Below are positions 21,482 to 29,668 of a DNA stretch of 64,000 nt, in pieces. Every line of letters begins with the position of its first letter. The stretch's first letter is position 1. Under the pieces are notes generated by a model. That model searched no databases. It was not told the origin of the DNA and was given only the letters and a program-made list of their open reading frames with translations. Source of the DNA: Mycolicibacterium sp. CH28 (GTDB lineage: Bacteria; Actinomycetota; Actinomycetes; Mycobacteriales; Mycobacteriaceae); NCBI RefSeq assembly GCF_004745805.1, contig NZ_SRLQ01000001.1, positions 186,001-250,000 of the forward strand, written 5' to 3'. Position numbers and translations under genes: made by a program.

Positions 21482-22918
21482 GTGGTTTCACTCACCGCGA
21501 TTCATGACTGGGTCGACGCGCCGGGGTCGGTCGTGTCCTGGAGCCCGTCACCGGCGTGCCTGAAGAAAGTTCAGGACGCGCCGGTCAGTGGGGTGCCTGC
21601 CAGCTATCAGCAGGCTCAGCACATCCGCAGCTACCGCAACCACTCGGCCAATGGGCTCGAGATGGCGCGGCTGTTGATCCCGGCGTGGAACATGCCGGGT
21701 CGTTGCGATGTGCGGGCGATGACCTACGTCATCAACTCCTACCTGCGCCGCCACGACACCTACCACAGCTGGTTCGAGTTCGATGAGTCCGACGAGGTAG
21801 TCCGACACACGATCAGCAATCCCAATGACATTCAGTTCGTCGCTACCAAGCACGGCGAGATGAATGCCGCGCAGTGGCGCAAGCATGTCCTCGAGACACC
21901 CAGCCCGCTGGAGTGGGACTGCTTCCGGTTCGGCGTGATTCAGCGTGCCGACCACTTCACGTTCTATGTCAGCGTCGATCACCTGCACGCCGACGCCATG
22001 TTCATGGTGGCGTTGTTCGTCGAGATGCACATGAACTACGAGGCGCTGGCCGGCGGCGGTGCACCGATCCGGTTGCCCGAAGCCGGTAGTTACCACGATT
22101 ACTGCGTGCGCCAGCACGAGTACACCTCGCAGCTGAGCCTGGAGTCCCCGGATGTGAGCGGCTGGCTGGAGTTCTTGGAGAGCAACGGCGGGACGATGCC
22201 GACATTCCCGCTGCCGCTGGGCGATTCGACGGTGCACTGCACGGGGGACCTGCTCACCATGCAGCTGATGGATGACCACGAGACGGACCGCTTCGAATCG
22301 GCTTGCACCGCAGCCGGTGTCCGCTTCATCGGCGGCGTGTTCGCCTGCGCGGCGATCGCCCATCGGGAATTGACCGGCGACGACGACTATTACGTCATCA
22401 CCCCGACGACCACCCGCAGCACCCCGGCCGAGTTCATGACCACCGGCTGGTTCACCGGTGTAGTCCCGCTGTCGGTTCCCGTCGCCGCCCGGTCCTTCGC
22501 CGAGGTCGCCCGCGCTGCGCAGAAGTCGTTCGACTCGGGGATGGCCACCGCCAACGTGCCGATCGAACGGGTCTACGAACTGGCCGAATCGGTACCCGGC
22601 ATCAAGGCCCCCGGCCCCGGCGTTCCGATGCTGTCCTACCTCGACGTGGGCCTGCCCCCGCTGAATCCGGTCATCATGTCTCAGTGGTACGGGCTCAACG
22701 GGCACATCTACACCGACCTGGGCGCAGCCAATCAGGTTGGTATGTGGGTGAACCGGCGCGCCAACGGCACCATGATCACCGTCGCCTACCCGGACAACCC
22801 GATCGCCCGGGAGTCGGTGGCGCAGTTCGTCGAACAGATGAAGTGCATCTATCTTCGGGTGGCCGACGGCCGCTCCGAATTGGTCTCGTCACCTCGCCTG
22901 CGTAAAGCGACGGTCTGA
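21482..22918 (+). CDS. PapA-family (PapA3/PapA4-like) polyketide-associated acyltransferase
   Basis: 478 residues from the GTG at 21482, with AGGGG eight bases ahead (TTG 21476 is also possible). Condensation-domain fold acyltransferase. The catalytic motif is H167-LHA-D171 (VDHLHADAM), the HxxxD form found in PapA1/PapA3. Blocks PVSGVPASYQQAQHIRSY, VINSYLRRHDTYHSWFEF, PLGDSTVH and PDNPIARESVAQF match PapA3 closely as I remember it. It should move the polymethyl-branched acyl chain from the upstream synthase to a trehalose- or sugar-type acceptor. It starts 23 bases after the synthase stop, on the same strand. Confidence 0.88.
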   Translation: MVSLTAIHDWVDAPGSVVSWSPSPACLKKVQDAPVSGVPASYQQAQHIRSYRNHSANGLEMARLLIPAWNMPGRCDVRAMTYVINSYLRRHDTYHSWFEFDESDEVVRHTISNPNDIQFVATKHGEMNAAQWRKHVLETPSPLEWDCFRFGVIQRADHFTFYVSVDHLHADAMFMVALFVEMHMNYEALAGGGAPIRLPEAGSYHDYCVRQHEYTSQLSLESPDVSGWLEFLESNGGTMPTFPLPLGDSTVHCTGDLLTMQLMDDHETDRFESACTAAGVRFIGGVFACAAIAHRELTGDDDYYVITPTTTRSTPAEFMTTGWFTGVVPLSVPVAARSFAEVARAAQKSFDSGMATANVPIERVYELAESVPGIKAPGPGVPMLSYLDVGLPPLNPVIMSQWYGLNGHIYTDLGAANQVGMWVNRRANGTMITVAYPDNPIARESVAQFVEQMKCIYLRVADGRSELVSSPRLRKATV

Positions 22919-22923
22919 TACCG

Positions 22924-24321
22924 GTGGGCGACGATCGTCGTCGGCTCGCGCGCATTCGGCGCCGGGCCGCCCGGTCACGGCCGGACGACCTGGTCGCGTA
23001 TGCCGATCAAGCGCTGCTGCTGGCGCTTCGGGGCGCCGGTCAGGAAGCCGTCATCCAGATCATCTGGATCTATGAGCATCCCCTCGACGTCGAGGGGGTG
23101 CGGCGTCTTCACCGCAATCTCGGCCATGGACTGGTCGGCCGGCTGATCGAGCGGTCCCCGCTGCCCTTCGGCCGGCAGCGGTGGGTCTCGAAGCCCGGGC
23201 CGCAGACCGGCCTGGATATTGCGGAGCATCCGCGACCGCGCGCCGAGCTCTACGACTGGGCCGACGCACAGGTGGAGCTGCCGCTGGATCCGGAATGGGG
23301 TCCAGGCTGGCGGCTGGGAGTCCAGTCGTTCACCGACGGGACCAGTGCCGTGAGCTTTGTCGTCTCGCATACCGTCACCGATGGTGCGGGTGTCGTGGCG
23401 ACGGTGACCGGGGCGGTCAACGGGAACTGCCGCGACCTCGGTTACGCACCGGCGCACTCGCGCGCCCGTGGTCGCGCGCTGCTCGAGGACCTGGGTCAGT
23501 TGGGCCGGGATCTGCCGGAAATCGGACGGACCCTGGTCAAGGCAGCCAGGGTCGCGACCCGCCGTCGCGACGAGCTGGTTCGGCCCGGCGCATCGCCCGC
23601 CGCGCTGCCCACCGTCGCCTCCGAGCCGGTCGCCACAGCAAGCGCAACGGTCGTCATCGACATCGATGAGTGGGATCGTCGAGCGGAAAGCCTTGGCGGA
23701 AACAGTCTTTCGCTGGTCGCGGGATACGCGGGCAAGCTGGCTGAGCGACTCGGCCGGATCCGGGCTGCCGACGAGGTTGCGACGCTGATGATTCCGCTCA
23801 GTGAGCGCGCTGACCTGGGCGACACCGCCGGCAATATGGTGACGATCGCGACTGTCCAATTCGACCCTGGTCCGGTGGCCAAGGACCTCTCCGGCGCCCG
23901 CGCGGCGATCAGACAGGGGTTGACGACGGCACGACAGACACCCGACGAGATGGTCGAGTTGCTCCCGCTGATCCCGTTCCTGCCCAGGCGGGCCATGAGG
24001 CGCATCGCCGACATGGCCTTCGGTTTCTCGGCCGACATGCCGGTGTCGTGCTCGAACATGGGCGACGTGGCCGATGACATGCTGCGCGCGGATGGCACCG
24101 TAGCCGAGCGGCTCTACTTTCGCGGTGTGGACCGTAACCTCACCCGCGACGTCCTGGAACGGCGCGGCGGCCTGATGACGGTGGCCTCTGCACGACTCGG
24201 CGGCAAAGTCATCATCCCGGTGATGAGCTATCAACCTGGTGCCGACAATTCGCGGGCGCGCCTGCGCGAGGTTGTCACCGAGACCTTGGCAGAGTTCGAT
24301 CTGACCGGCGTGATCGAGTGA
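22924..24321 (+). CDS. WS/DGAT-like HxxxDG acyltransferase of the lipid locus (copy 1)
   Basis: 465 residues; GTG start 5 bases after the PapA stop. Condensation/wax-ester-synthase fold with H149-TVT-D153-G (VSHTVTDGAG). A later MPVSCSNMGDV corresponds to the conserved SN/P block of this superfamily, and ERRGGLMTVASARLGGKV to the last strands. The N-terminal ~35 residues are Arg-rich, so the true start may be slightly downstream. It resembles the next gene along its whole length (IYEHPLD/VYEHPVD, RSPLPFGRQRWV/RSVLPFGRPRWV). I recall similar pairs in the pks5/LOS locus of M. smegmatis. Probable role: acyl transfer onto the glycolipid; donor and acceptor unknown. Confidence 0.75.
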   Translation: MGDDRRRLARIRRRAARSRPDDLVAYADQALLLALRGAGQEAVIQIIWIYEHPLDVEGVRRLHRNLGHGLVGRLIERSPLPFGRQRWVSKPGPQTGLDIAEHPRPRAELYDWADAQVELPLDPEWGPGWRLGVQSFTDGTSAVSFVVSHTVTDGAGVVATVTGAVNGNCRDLGYAPAHSRARGRALLEDLGQLGRDLPEIGRTLVKAARVATRRRDELVRPGASPAALPTVASEPVATASATVVIDIDEWDRRAESLGGNSLSLVAGYAGKLAERLGRIRAADEVATLMIPLSERADLGDTAGNMVTIATVQFDPGPVAKDLSGARAAIRQGLTTARQTPDEMVELLPLIPFLPRRAMRRIADMAFGFSADMPVSCSNMGDVADDMLRADGTVAERLYFRGVDRNLTRDVLERRGGLMTVASARLGGKVIIPVMSYQPGADNSRARLREVVTETLAEFDLTGVIE

Positions 24322-24330
24322 GGTTGAGTA

Positions 24331-25689
24331 GTGACGACTGAAGCAGGGGAACATCGGCTCGAGTTCCTCGACCAGACCGCGTTCGAACTGATGCGCGCCA
24401 CCGGCCGCGGTCAGCTGATGCAGTGCGTCTGGGTCTACGAGCATCCCGTCGACTTCGAGGGTCTCAAGCGCTTCCATCGCAACTTCGCCGAGTCGCACGG
24501 CGGACGGCACATCGAACGTTCGGTGTTGCCGTTCGGCCGACCGAGATGGGTCAAGCCCGGCCATGCCCCCTCGGAGATCCAGATCAGCGACACGACCCGG
24601 CCGCGTAACGAACTCATGGACTGGGCCGACGAGCTCGCCAGCCTGCCGATCGACCCCGAACACGGCCCGACCTGGTACCTCGTCGTCCAGCCGTTGACCG
24701 ACGGTGCCACCGCGATCAGCATGGTGGGCTCCCACGTGATCGGTGACGGTTTCGGGGCAGGACTGGCGATCTTCGAGGCGGTCACCGGCAACGTTCGGGA
24801 CGCGGGCTATGACCGTCCTGGGGAGCGAACCCGTAGGCAGGCGTTGGCCTCCGACATCCGGCAGGTCGCTCGTGACCTGCCCGAAACTGGTCGGGCATTC
24901 GTCAAGGGCGTAAAGCTGGTCTACGGGAAGCGTCGAGAGCTCGCCCAATCGCGCAAGACCCGTGCGGCAGCCCGGGGCGGGCCGGGCGAACAGTTGGTCG
25001 CCGTGCCATCGATTGCTGTCTTCGTCGACGTCGACGAATGGGACAAGCAAGCCGAAAGCATTGGCGGAAACAGCTATTCACTGCTCGTTGGATTCACTGC
25101 GAGGATGGCCGAGCGGCTTGGCCGGCGTCGCCAGTCCGACGGCGCCGTCACCTTGGTGATCGCGATCAACCTGCGCGAGAGCTTGGAGGACGACCGTGCC
25201 CTGGCGATGGCGTTCGCCAACGCGACCGTTGACCCGGAGAAGGTGACCACCGATCTGTCGCAGGCCCGCACCGTCGTCAGGCAAGCACGCCAGTCAGCCA
25301 AGGATCATCCCGACCCCACGCTGGAACTGCTGCCCCTGATGCCGTGGCTGCCCAAGCCTGCCGTCAAGGGGGTGGCGGAGCTGTTGTTCGCCTACTCCGA
25401 GGACCTTCCGGTGTCCTGCTCCAATCTCGGTGACCTGCCACCGCAGCTCGCCCAGGTCGACGGCACCAGCGCCGAATACGTGTTTGTCCGGGCACTGGAC
25501 CAGAACGTGACGCTGCAGGAGATGCAGCGCTCACACGGCCAGCTCGTGGTGGTGTCGGCCCGCATCAACGGCAAGGTGGTGATCTCGGTCGAGGCCTACG
25601 AGATCGGCGCGGAGAACAGCAAGCCGCGGCTTCGCGATCTCGCCCGGCAGACGCTCGCCGAGTTCGGCCTCAACGGTGTGGTCGACTGA
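24331..25689 (+). CDS. WS/DGAT-like HxxxDG acyltransferase of the lipid locus (copy 2)
   Basis: 452 residues, GTG start 9 bases after copy 1. The catalytic pattern is H135-VIG-D139-G (GSHVIGDGFG). Other blocks: VYEHPVDFEGLKRFHRNFAE near the N-terminus, WDKQAESIGGNSYSLLVGF in the middle and LPVSCSNLGDLPPQL late, each with a counterpart in copy 1. Copy 1 has the same DEWDRRAESLGGNSLSLVAG stretch, so the two arose by tandem duplication and then diverged strongly. The stop is 6 bases from the convergent stop of the Sap-like gene. It probably adds a second acyl group to the same product or acts with copy 1; this is inference from position. Confidence 0.75.
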   Translation: MTTEAGEHRLEFLDQTAFELMRATGRGQLMQCVWVYEHPVDFEGLKRFHRNFAESHGGRHIERSVLPFGRPRWVKPGHAPSEIQISDTTRPRNELMDWADELASLPIDPEHGPTWYLVVQPLTDGATAISMVGSHVIGDGFGAGLAIFEAVTGNVRDAGYDRPGERTRRQALASDIRQVARDLPETGRAFVKGVKLVYGKRRELAQSRKTRAAARGGPGEQLVAVPSIAVFVDVDEWDKQAESIGGNSYSLLVGFTARMAERLGRRRQSDGAVTLVIAINLRESLEDDRALAMAFANATVDPEKVTTDLSQARTVVRQARQSAKDHPDPTLELLPLMPWLPKPAVKGVAELLFAYSEDLPVSCSNLGDLPPQLAQVDGTSAEYVFVRALDQNVTLQEMQRSHGQLVVVSARINGKVVISVEAYEIGAENSKPRLRDLARQTLAEFGLNGVVD

Positions 25690-25695
25690 TCGGGA

Positions 25696-26424
25696 TCAGA
25701 GCCCGTGGAGTCCTACTCCGACGAGGATCGCACCGACAACGGCTACGAACACGGCGGCGTGCCTACGGGTACGGGTGCGGATCCATTCGTTGAACTGCTG
25801 CACCCACACGCGGGTCTTGGCCGGTGCCATCACGAAGCTCAGCAGCGGGATGACCGCCGCCGCGCTGGCCAGTAGCAGGAAGGTGAGCAGGGCTGACGCT
25901 TGGGTGAGCGGTGACGTCTTGGAGGCGATGATCAGCGCGAGCAGAGCCATGTAATCGACGCTGGGCATCGCCAGTGCCGCACCGATGGAGCCGGAGAACC
26001 ACGACGACTCGCCCTGCACGAACCCATGCAGGCGCTCTTTCAGTCGCTTGATCCGGGTCGGCGGCAGCGGATCGGACGCCACGACCGGAACCTCGGCCGC
26101 GGGGCCGGCGGGCACCTCGGCCACCTGTTTGCGGGAGAACTGGCGCAGCGGAATGTTGGAGGCCAGCACACCGGCCAGCAGTACCGCGAATGCACCGATC
26201 CCGATCTGGATCAAGGCAGGGTTGACGTTGCCATTGCTCAGGAAGCTGTGGTGGAAGACGAACAAGACCAGGAATCCCACGCTGAGGCTGATCGTCAAGC
26301 CGGTGCACATGAAGGTGAGCAAGTGGCGTACTGGCCGCGGCCTGGTCAACAGGAAGGCGATCAATCCGACACGAGCCGGCTCGATACTGACGACGAGGCC
26401 CAGTAGGAGCACGGTTGTCCACAC
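25696..26424 (-). CDS. Sap/GAP-family (peptidoglycolipid addressing protein) membrane protein
   Basis: 242 residues with six predicted membrane helices (TVLLLGLVVSIEPARVGLIAF at the N-terminus, then LLTFMCTGLTISLSVGFLVL, IGIGAFAVLLAGVL, a charged cytoplasmic loop at ~95-135, IGAALAMPSVDYMALLALII, LLTFLLLASAAAVIPLLSF, and a last helix). The SIEPARVGL start and AMPSVDYMALLALI block fit the Sap/GAP family (SfLAP). This family helps export large cell-envelope lipids such as sulfolipid and glycopeptidolipids with MmpL transporters. It follows the glycosyltransferase on the minus strand (44-base gap), so both probably belong to one transcript of the lipid locus. Confidence 0.82.
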   Translation of the reverse strand: MWTTVLLLGLVVSIEPARVGLIAFLLTRPRPVRHLLTFMCTGLTISLSVGFLVLFVFHHSFLSNGNVNPALIQIGIGAFAVLLAGVLASNIPLRQFSRKQVAEVPAGPAAEVPVVASDPLPPTRIKRLKERLHGFVQGESSWFSGSIGAALAMPSVDYMALLALIIASKTSPLTQASALLTFLLLASAAAVIPLLSFVMAPAKTRVWVQQFNEWIRTRTRRHAAVFVAVVGAILVGVGLHGL

Positions 26425-26468
26425 AAACGCCGATGTTACCGTGCCGGGCGGCCTGGCACAGACATGAA

Positions 26469-27749
26469 TCAGTACCGACGGCCTTTGCGGGCCGCCGTTT
26501 CGAGCAGGTCGGCAGCCGCCGCGACACTGTCTGGCGCAGTGGTCATCCTGGCGGCGACCTGACGGGCGCGAGCAGCGGTTTCCGGTGTCAAAACGACCCG
26601 CAGGTCATCCAGCAGAGAGTCCCGGGTGGTGGCCGAGAACCGTCGGACGGTACCGATGCCCAGGCGTTGGACCTGTTTGCCCCACAGGGGTTGTTCGGCG
26701 GCCACCCACAGCACCAGGGTGGGGACCCCGGCACGCACTCCGGCGGCGGTGGTGCCCGCGCCGCCGTGGTGTACGACGGCCCGGCATGCCGGGAAGACGG
26801 TGGCATGGTTGACCGAGGCCACCACCTTCACGTGCCCGGCCGAGGCGATGCCGTCGAACTCGGAGAACCCGGCGCAGATCAACGCACGTTCACCGAGTTG
26901 GGCGCACACCTGGCTGATCAGCGCCACCGCCTCGACCGGTGAATCCAGCGGCATGCTGCCGAACCCGAAGTAGATCGGCGGCGGGCCCGCCGCGATCCAG
27001 GACGTGACCTCCTCGTCGACCTCGGTGGGCAGTTGCAGCGTCATCGATCCGACGAGCGGGCGCTTGCCACCCCATTCCTGCTCCAGCCCGGGAAAGAACA
27101 CTGGGTCGTAGGCCTGAATCTCCAGCGTTCCGCGTTCGACGATGCGTGCCACCGGCCGCTTGGTCGCCATCGGCAACCCCAGGGCGAGGCGCTGCTGTGT
27201 CTCGGCTGGCTTCAACAGGCGCCAATGCAACCATTCGCCAGCGGCGTAGGCGGCAGCGACAGCCGGTTCCGGTAGCCGAACGGGCATTGTGAGGGTGTTG
27301 GCGCGCACCGGGAAGTAATGCACCTCGGCCATCGGAAGGCCTTGCTGCTCAGCGATATTCGCGGCGACCTCCTGGTAGGCGGTGCCGGACAGAATCAGGT
27401 CGGCGCCAGCTGCCAGGTCCGCCAGGGTCGCGCTCATTTCCGCCCAGCCCCGGGTCGCAGCGGCCCTGGCCTTGCGTAGCGCGTTCAGGGGGTTGCCCAG
27501 CTTCAGCCAGTCCGACGGCCCGGCCGCGGTCAGGGCGTCCGGTCGCTCGAAGACGTCGCCCTGCAGTTGCTGCTGGGAATCCGGGCCGTAGGCGACCACC
27601 GCCGGCAAGCCCGCCGACTCGACGAACCGCACAAGGTTGGGTGGCACGGCCATTCGGATCTCGTGCCCGCGGCGGGCGAGTTCGAGGGCTAGGGCTGCAC
27701 AGGGTTCGACATCACCACGTGTCCCGTGGATTGTCACGGCGAATTTCAT
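26469..27749 (-). CDS. GT1-family glycosyltransferase (Rv1524/Rv1526c-like)
   Basis: 426 residues. GT-B fold glycosyltransferase of the MGT/UGT type. The N-terminal acceptor domain starts FAVTIHGTRGDVEPCAALA, the glycosyltransferase family 28-like GTRGDVxP motif. The C-terminal donor domain has CRAVVHHGGAGTTAAGVRAG and PTLVLWVAAEQPLWGKQV, the nucleotide-sugar signature. Closest relatives known to me are Rv1524/Rv1526c of the M. tuberculosis LOS region and the glycopeptidolipid Gtf enzymes. It should add a sugar (rhamnose- or glucose-like) to a lipid acceptor. A near-consensus -10 lies just upstream. It is transcribed towards the acyltransferase genes and ahead of the Sap-like gene. Confidence 0.88.
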   Translation of the reverse strand: MKFAVTIHGTRGDVEPCAALALELARRGHEIRMAVPPNLVRFVESAGLPAVVAYGPDSQQQLQGDVFERPDALTAAGPSDWLKLGNPLNALRKARAAATRGWAEMSATLADLAAGADLILSGTAYQEVAANIAEQQGLPMAEVHYFPVRANTLTMPVRLPEPAVAAAYAAGEWLHWRLLKPAETQQRLALGLPMATKRPVARIVERGTLEIQAYDPVFFPGLEQEWGGKRPLVGSMTLQLPTEVDEEVTSWIAAGPPPIYFGFGSMPLDSPVEAVALISQVCAQLGERALICAGFSEFDGIASAGHVKVVASVNHATVFPACRAVVHHGGAGTTAAGVRAGVPTLVLWVAAEQPLWGKQVQRLGIGTVRRFSATTRDSLLDDLRVVLTPETAARARQVAARMTTAPDSVAAAADLLETAARKGRRY

Positions 27750-27757
27750 CGGTCACC

Positions 27758-27763
27758 ATTATC
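27758..27763 (-). promoter_or_regulatory. -10 box of the glycosyltransferase gene
   Basis: Read on the minus strand this is GATAAT, one base from the TATAAT consensus. It ends 8 bases before the ATG at 27749, so the leader would be 0-2 bases. No clear -35 is seen. Confidence 0.4.
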
Positions 27764-27784
27764 GGGCCTGGCCCGCGGCGCCCC

Positions 27785-28519
27785 TCAGCGGGAGGCCCGG
27801 TTGAACCACTTGGTCTTGATCCGCCAGGAGTGCGCCGCGGCCAGGGCGAACCCGGCGCCGCACGTGCAGGCGAAGAACCACACCAGGCTACCGCCCTCGA
27901 ACTCCTGGATGGCGGGTACGTAGGCCGTGATGATCCGTACCGTGCAGGCGATGATCCCGCAGCCCGACGCGGCCAGATAGACGTTGGCGATCCGCCGCGA
28001 CCTGGGGTCCTGGCGCAGTACGAGCATGGCGCGTGCGCCGTAGCCCAGTAGATAGATCAGCGTTCCGCACAGCACCAGCCAGTAGGCGGACAGCCAGAAA
28101 TCGGTGGGCACGGTGAAGAAGTCGGGCCGGTAGATCGCGGCTCCGTTCCCCACCGAGAACGTTGCCAGCAGCACGGGAATGCACAACGTGGCGGGGCGTT
28201 CGACGTACTGCTTGAAGGAGGCCTGCAGGGCCGGGTCGTCCTGCAGTCGGCCCAGAGCGTTGTAGACGATTGCGGAGGCGGCCACCACATAGCAGTCGTG
28301 GCCGATGTAGTCCTCGAGGTTCCACACCCCGGTCAGCGAATGCAGCAGCTGTCCCAGGGTCTCGGATGCCATCGGTGACATCAACAGCACGGCGGCACCC
28401 TGCAGGGCTATATTCAGCGATGCCGCGACTTCCCATCGGCACGACCAGGTGAGGCGTCGAATCCACAGGCTCCACGTGATGCAGGCCAGCGTGATCGTGA
28501 TAAGTGCGCAAACAGCCAT
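27785..28519 (-). CDS. Polytopic membrane protein beside an HTH regulator, unknown function
   Basis: 244 residues with about seven hydrophobic segments: CALITITLACITWSLWI, SLNIALQGAAVLLM, YVVAASAIVYNALG, LCIPVLLATFSVGNG, YWLVLCGTLIYLLGYGA, LAASGCGIIACTVRII and LVWFFACTCGAGFALAAA. Arg-rich loops lie between them (RQDPRSRRI). No enzyme motif. The layout (seven helices, an HTH gene immediately upstream on the same strand) resembles the MAB_1133c-type N-terminal domain found beside small regulators in Actinobacteria, but I cannot confirm this. Possibly a membrane sensor for the regulator. The glycosyltransferase gene follows downstream on the same strand. Confidence 0.6.
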   Translation of the reverse strand: MAVCALITITLACITWSLWIRRLTWSCRWEVAASLNIALQGAAVLLMSPMASETLGQLLHSLTGVWNLEDYIGHDCYVVAASAIVYNALGRLQDDPALQASFKQYVERPATLCIPVLLATFSVGNGAAIYRPDFFTVPTDFWLSAYWLVLCGTLIYLLGYGARAMLVLRQDPRSRRIANVYLAASGCGIIACTVRIITAYVPAIQEFEGGSLVWFFACTCGAGFALAAAHSWRIKTKWFNRASR

Positions 28520-28556
28520 GCCGATGCCTTAAGCCCCCGAATTGCCTCAGCAAATA

Positions 28557-28913
28557 CTACAGCGGGGGAGCGTCCTCGCGTGGCTTCCATTGTGAAAGTT
28601 TCGGTGGAATGCGGGTGTCCATTGCCGATCCAATTGTCGCCACCGTAAATGGTATCGACTCGAGGTATTGCCGGACCTCGTCGAAGCTCATAAGGCCGAA
28701 GCGCACCTGCAGGTCGGGGTAGCTCAAACCGAAACGTGCTGCCACCAAACGTAACTCTTCGGCGTTGGGGTAGTCGTGGTCCTTCACTCTGCGGTAATAG
28801 GTGCTGCTGGAGATGCCCAGCGCGTCGTAGATGTCCTTGGCCTCGATATCTCCGTCGAGCAGGTAGTCGAGCAGGGTCTTGAGCTGACGGTCGTTTTCAT
28901 CAGTCCGTGGCAC
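28557..28913 (-). CDS. Small helix-turn-helix regulator
   Basis: 118 residues. The N-terminal ~60 residues contain an HTH of the phage-repressor or replication-protein type (IEAKDIYDALGISSSTYYRR, then EELRLVAARFGLSYPDL). The C-terminal ~40 residues (FDEVRQYLESIP) are of unknown role. It is divergent from the condensation-domain gene. The 135-base region between them carries three TTGGGA-type half-sites placed over that gene's promoter, so this protein is the obvious candidate repressor. The membrane protein gene follows 37 bases downstream in the same direction. Confidence 0.75.
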   Translation of the reverse strand: MPRTDENDRQLKTLLDYLLDGDIEAKDIYDALGISSSTYYRRVKDHDYPNAEELRLVAARFGLSYPDLQVRFGLMSFDEVRQYLESIPFTVATIGSAMDTRIPPKLSQWKPREDAPPL

Positions 28914-29000
28914 GGTTCACGATAACCCGCACTCCCGGTAATGGGTACTGGCAACTGCTATTGCGAAAGTGACCAATTTATTGACACGCTCGTCACGGTT

Positions 29001-29028
29001 TTGGGATTGATCTCCCAATTTTGGGAGA
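29001..29028. promoter_or_regulatory. Three-half-site operator between the HTH gene and the condensation-domain gene
   Basis: TCTCCCAA-TT-TTGGGAGA (29011-29028) is an 8-bp inverted repeat with a 2-base centre. An extra TTGGGA at 29001-29006 pairs equally well with the middle TCCCAA (29013-29018). The half-sites thus alternate in direction and can form two exclusive dyads. They overlap the place where the -35 of the downstream gene would be. TTGACA occurs just upstream at 28981-28986. Confidence 0.6.
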
Positions 29029-29035
29029 CGCCCGC

Positions 29036-29041
29036 TACGGT
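29036..29041 (+). promoter_or_regulatory. -10 box of the condensation-domain gene (leaderless)
   Basis: TACGGT (TANNNT) ends 7 bases before the ATG at 29049. The spacer region upstream is filled by the TTGGGA half-sites, so a bound repressor would block polymerase. Confidence 0.4.
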
Positions 29042-29048
29042 GATGGGC

Positions 29049-29651
29049 ATGGTTGCTCCTCCCGCGACCTACCCGTCTAGCAATGTGCGGGTAGTCGACG
29101 ATGAGATGACGTCCGGCCCGTCACGGCCAGAGGATCTGGCCCGATTGTCCGCGCCGCTGTCCCACGAGTTGACCGCCGAGCTCGACGGAGCCGTCCAATC
29201 GGCAGGCATTGGTGTCGAGGAATTGCTGTTGGCCGCGCTGGCTCGGGCCATCGCTCGGGCCGTCGGTATCGGGGTGGTGACGGTCAGCGGGTTGACCACC
29301 GTGCACCCGATGAAGCTTTGCTGTGCCATCGAAAGCGGAATGGATGCCGACGCTCTTCTGGCGGACGTGCGTGATGCGATGAGTCCGGCCGGCAACGGCG
29401 CGCAGCTACCGGCCGACGTGGTGTTCTCCTTCCTCGGTTTGCCGCCGGAGCCGTCGTTCGGGCGGCAGCAACTCGCCGCCGGACCGGCACTGGGCGTGCT
29501 GGCCTACCGGGTCGACGGCACGCTGCAGATGGACTGGTGGTACGACCTCCGCCGGCTGCGCGGGTGCACGGTCGAAGAGCTGGCGGCGCAGTTCCGGCTC
29601 GGGCTCATCGGCTTGACCTCCGAGGCGACCCCGGTCAACCTCGTCGTCTGA
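29049..29651 (+). CDS. Free-standing C-terminal half of a condensation-type domain
   Basis: 200 residues from the ATG at 29049 (ATG 29043 is possible). After ~30 variable residues the protein matches the second half of NRPS condensation/epimerisation domains: ELTAELDGAVQSAGIGVEELLLAALARAIAR, TVSGLTTVHPMKL (the HP where ..HPVR.. is usual), LPADVVFSFLGLPPEP (like the FNYLG block), GTLQMDWWYDLRRL and VEELAAQFRLGLIGL. The N-terminal half with the catalytic HHxxxDG is absent and not found nearby. It could be a remnant, or a protein that pairs with another half-domain or binds a carrier protein. It is regulated separately from the lipid locus and lies just before the ileS leader. Confidence 0.6.
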   Translation: MVAPPATYPSSNVRVVDDEMTSGPSRPEDLARLSAPLSHELTAELDGAVQSAGIGVEELLLAALARAIARAVGIGVVTVSGLTTVHPMKLCCAIESGMDADALLADVRDAMSPAGNGAQLPADVVFSFLGLPPEPSFGRQQLAAGPALGVLAYRVDGTLQMDWWYDLRRLRGCTVEELAAQFRLGLIGLTSEATPVNLVV

Positions 29652-29656
29652 CCCGT

Positions 29657-29662
29657 TAGAAT
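29657..29662 (+). promoter_or_regulatory. -10 box of the ileS leader
   Basis: TAGAAT, a near-consensus -10, begins 5 bases after the previous stop codon and starts a ~210-base leader that contains the T-box. No good -35 at the expected distance. Confidence 0.45.
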
Positions 29663-29668
29663 CGTCGC

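Noticed and set aside
15171..29651. Insertion sequences or prophage bordering the lipid locus
   Set aside because: No transposase, integrase or terminal inverted repeats were found; only composition and gene content suggest transfer.
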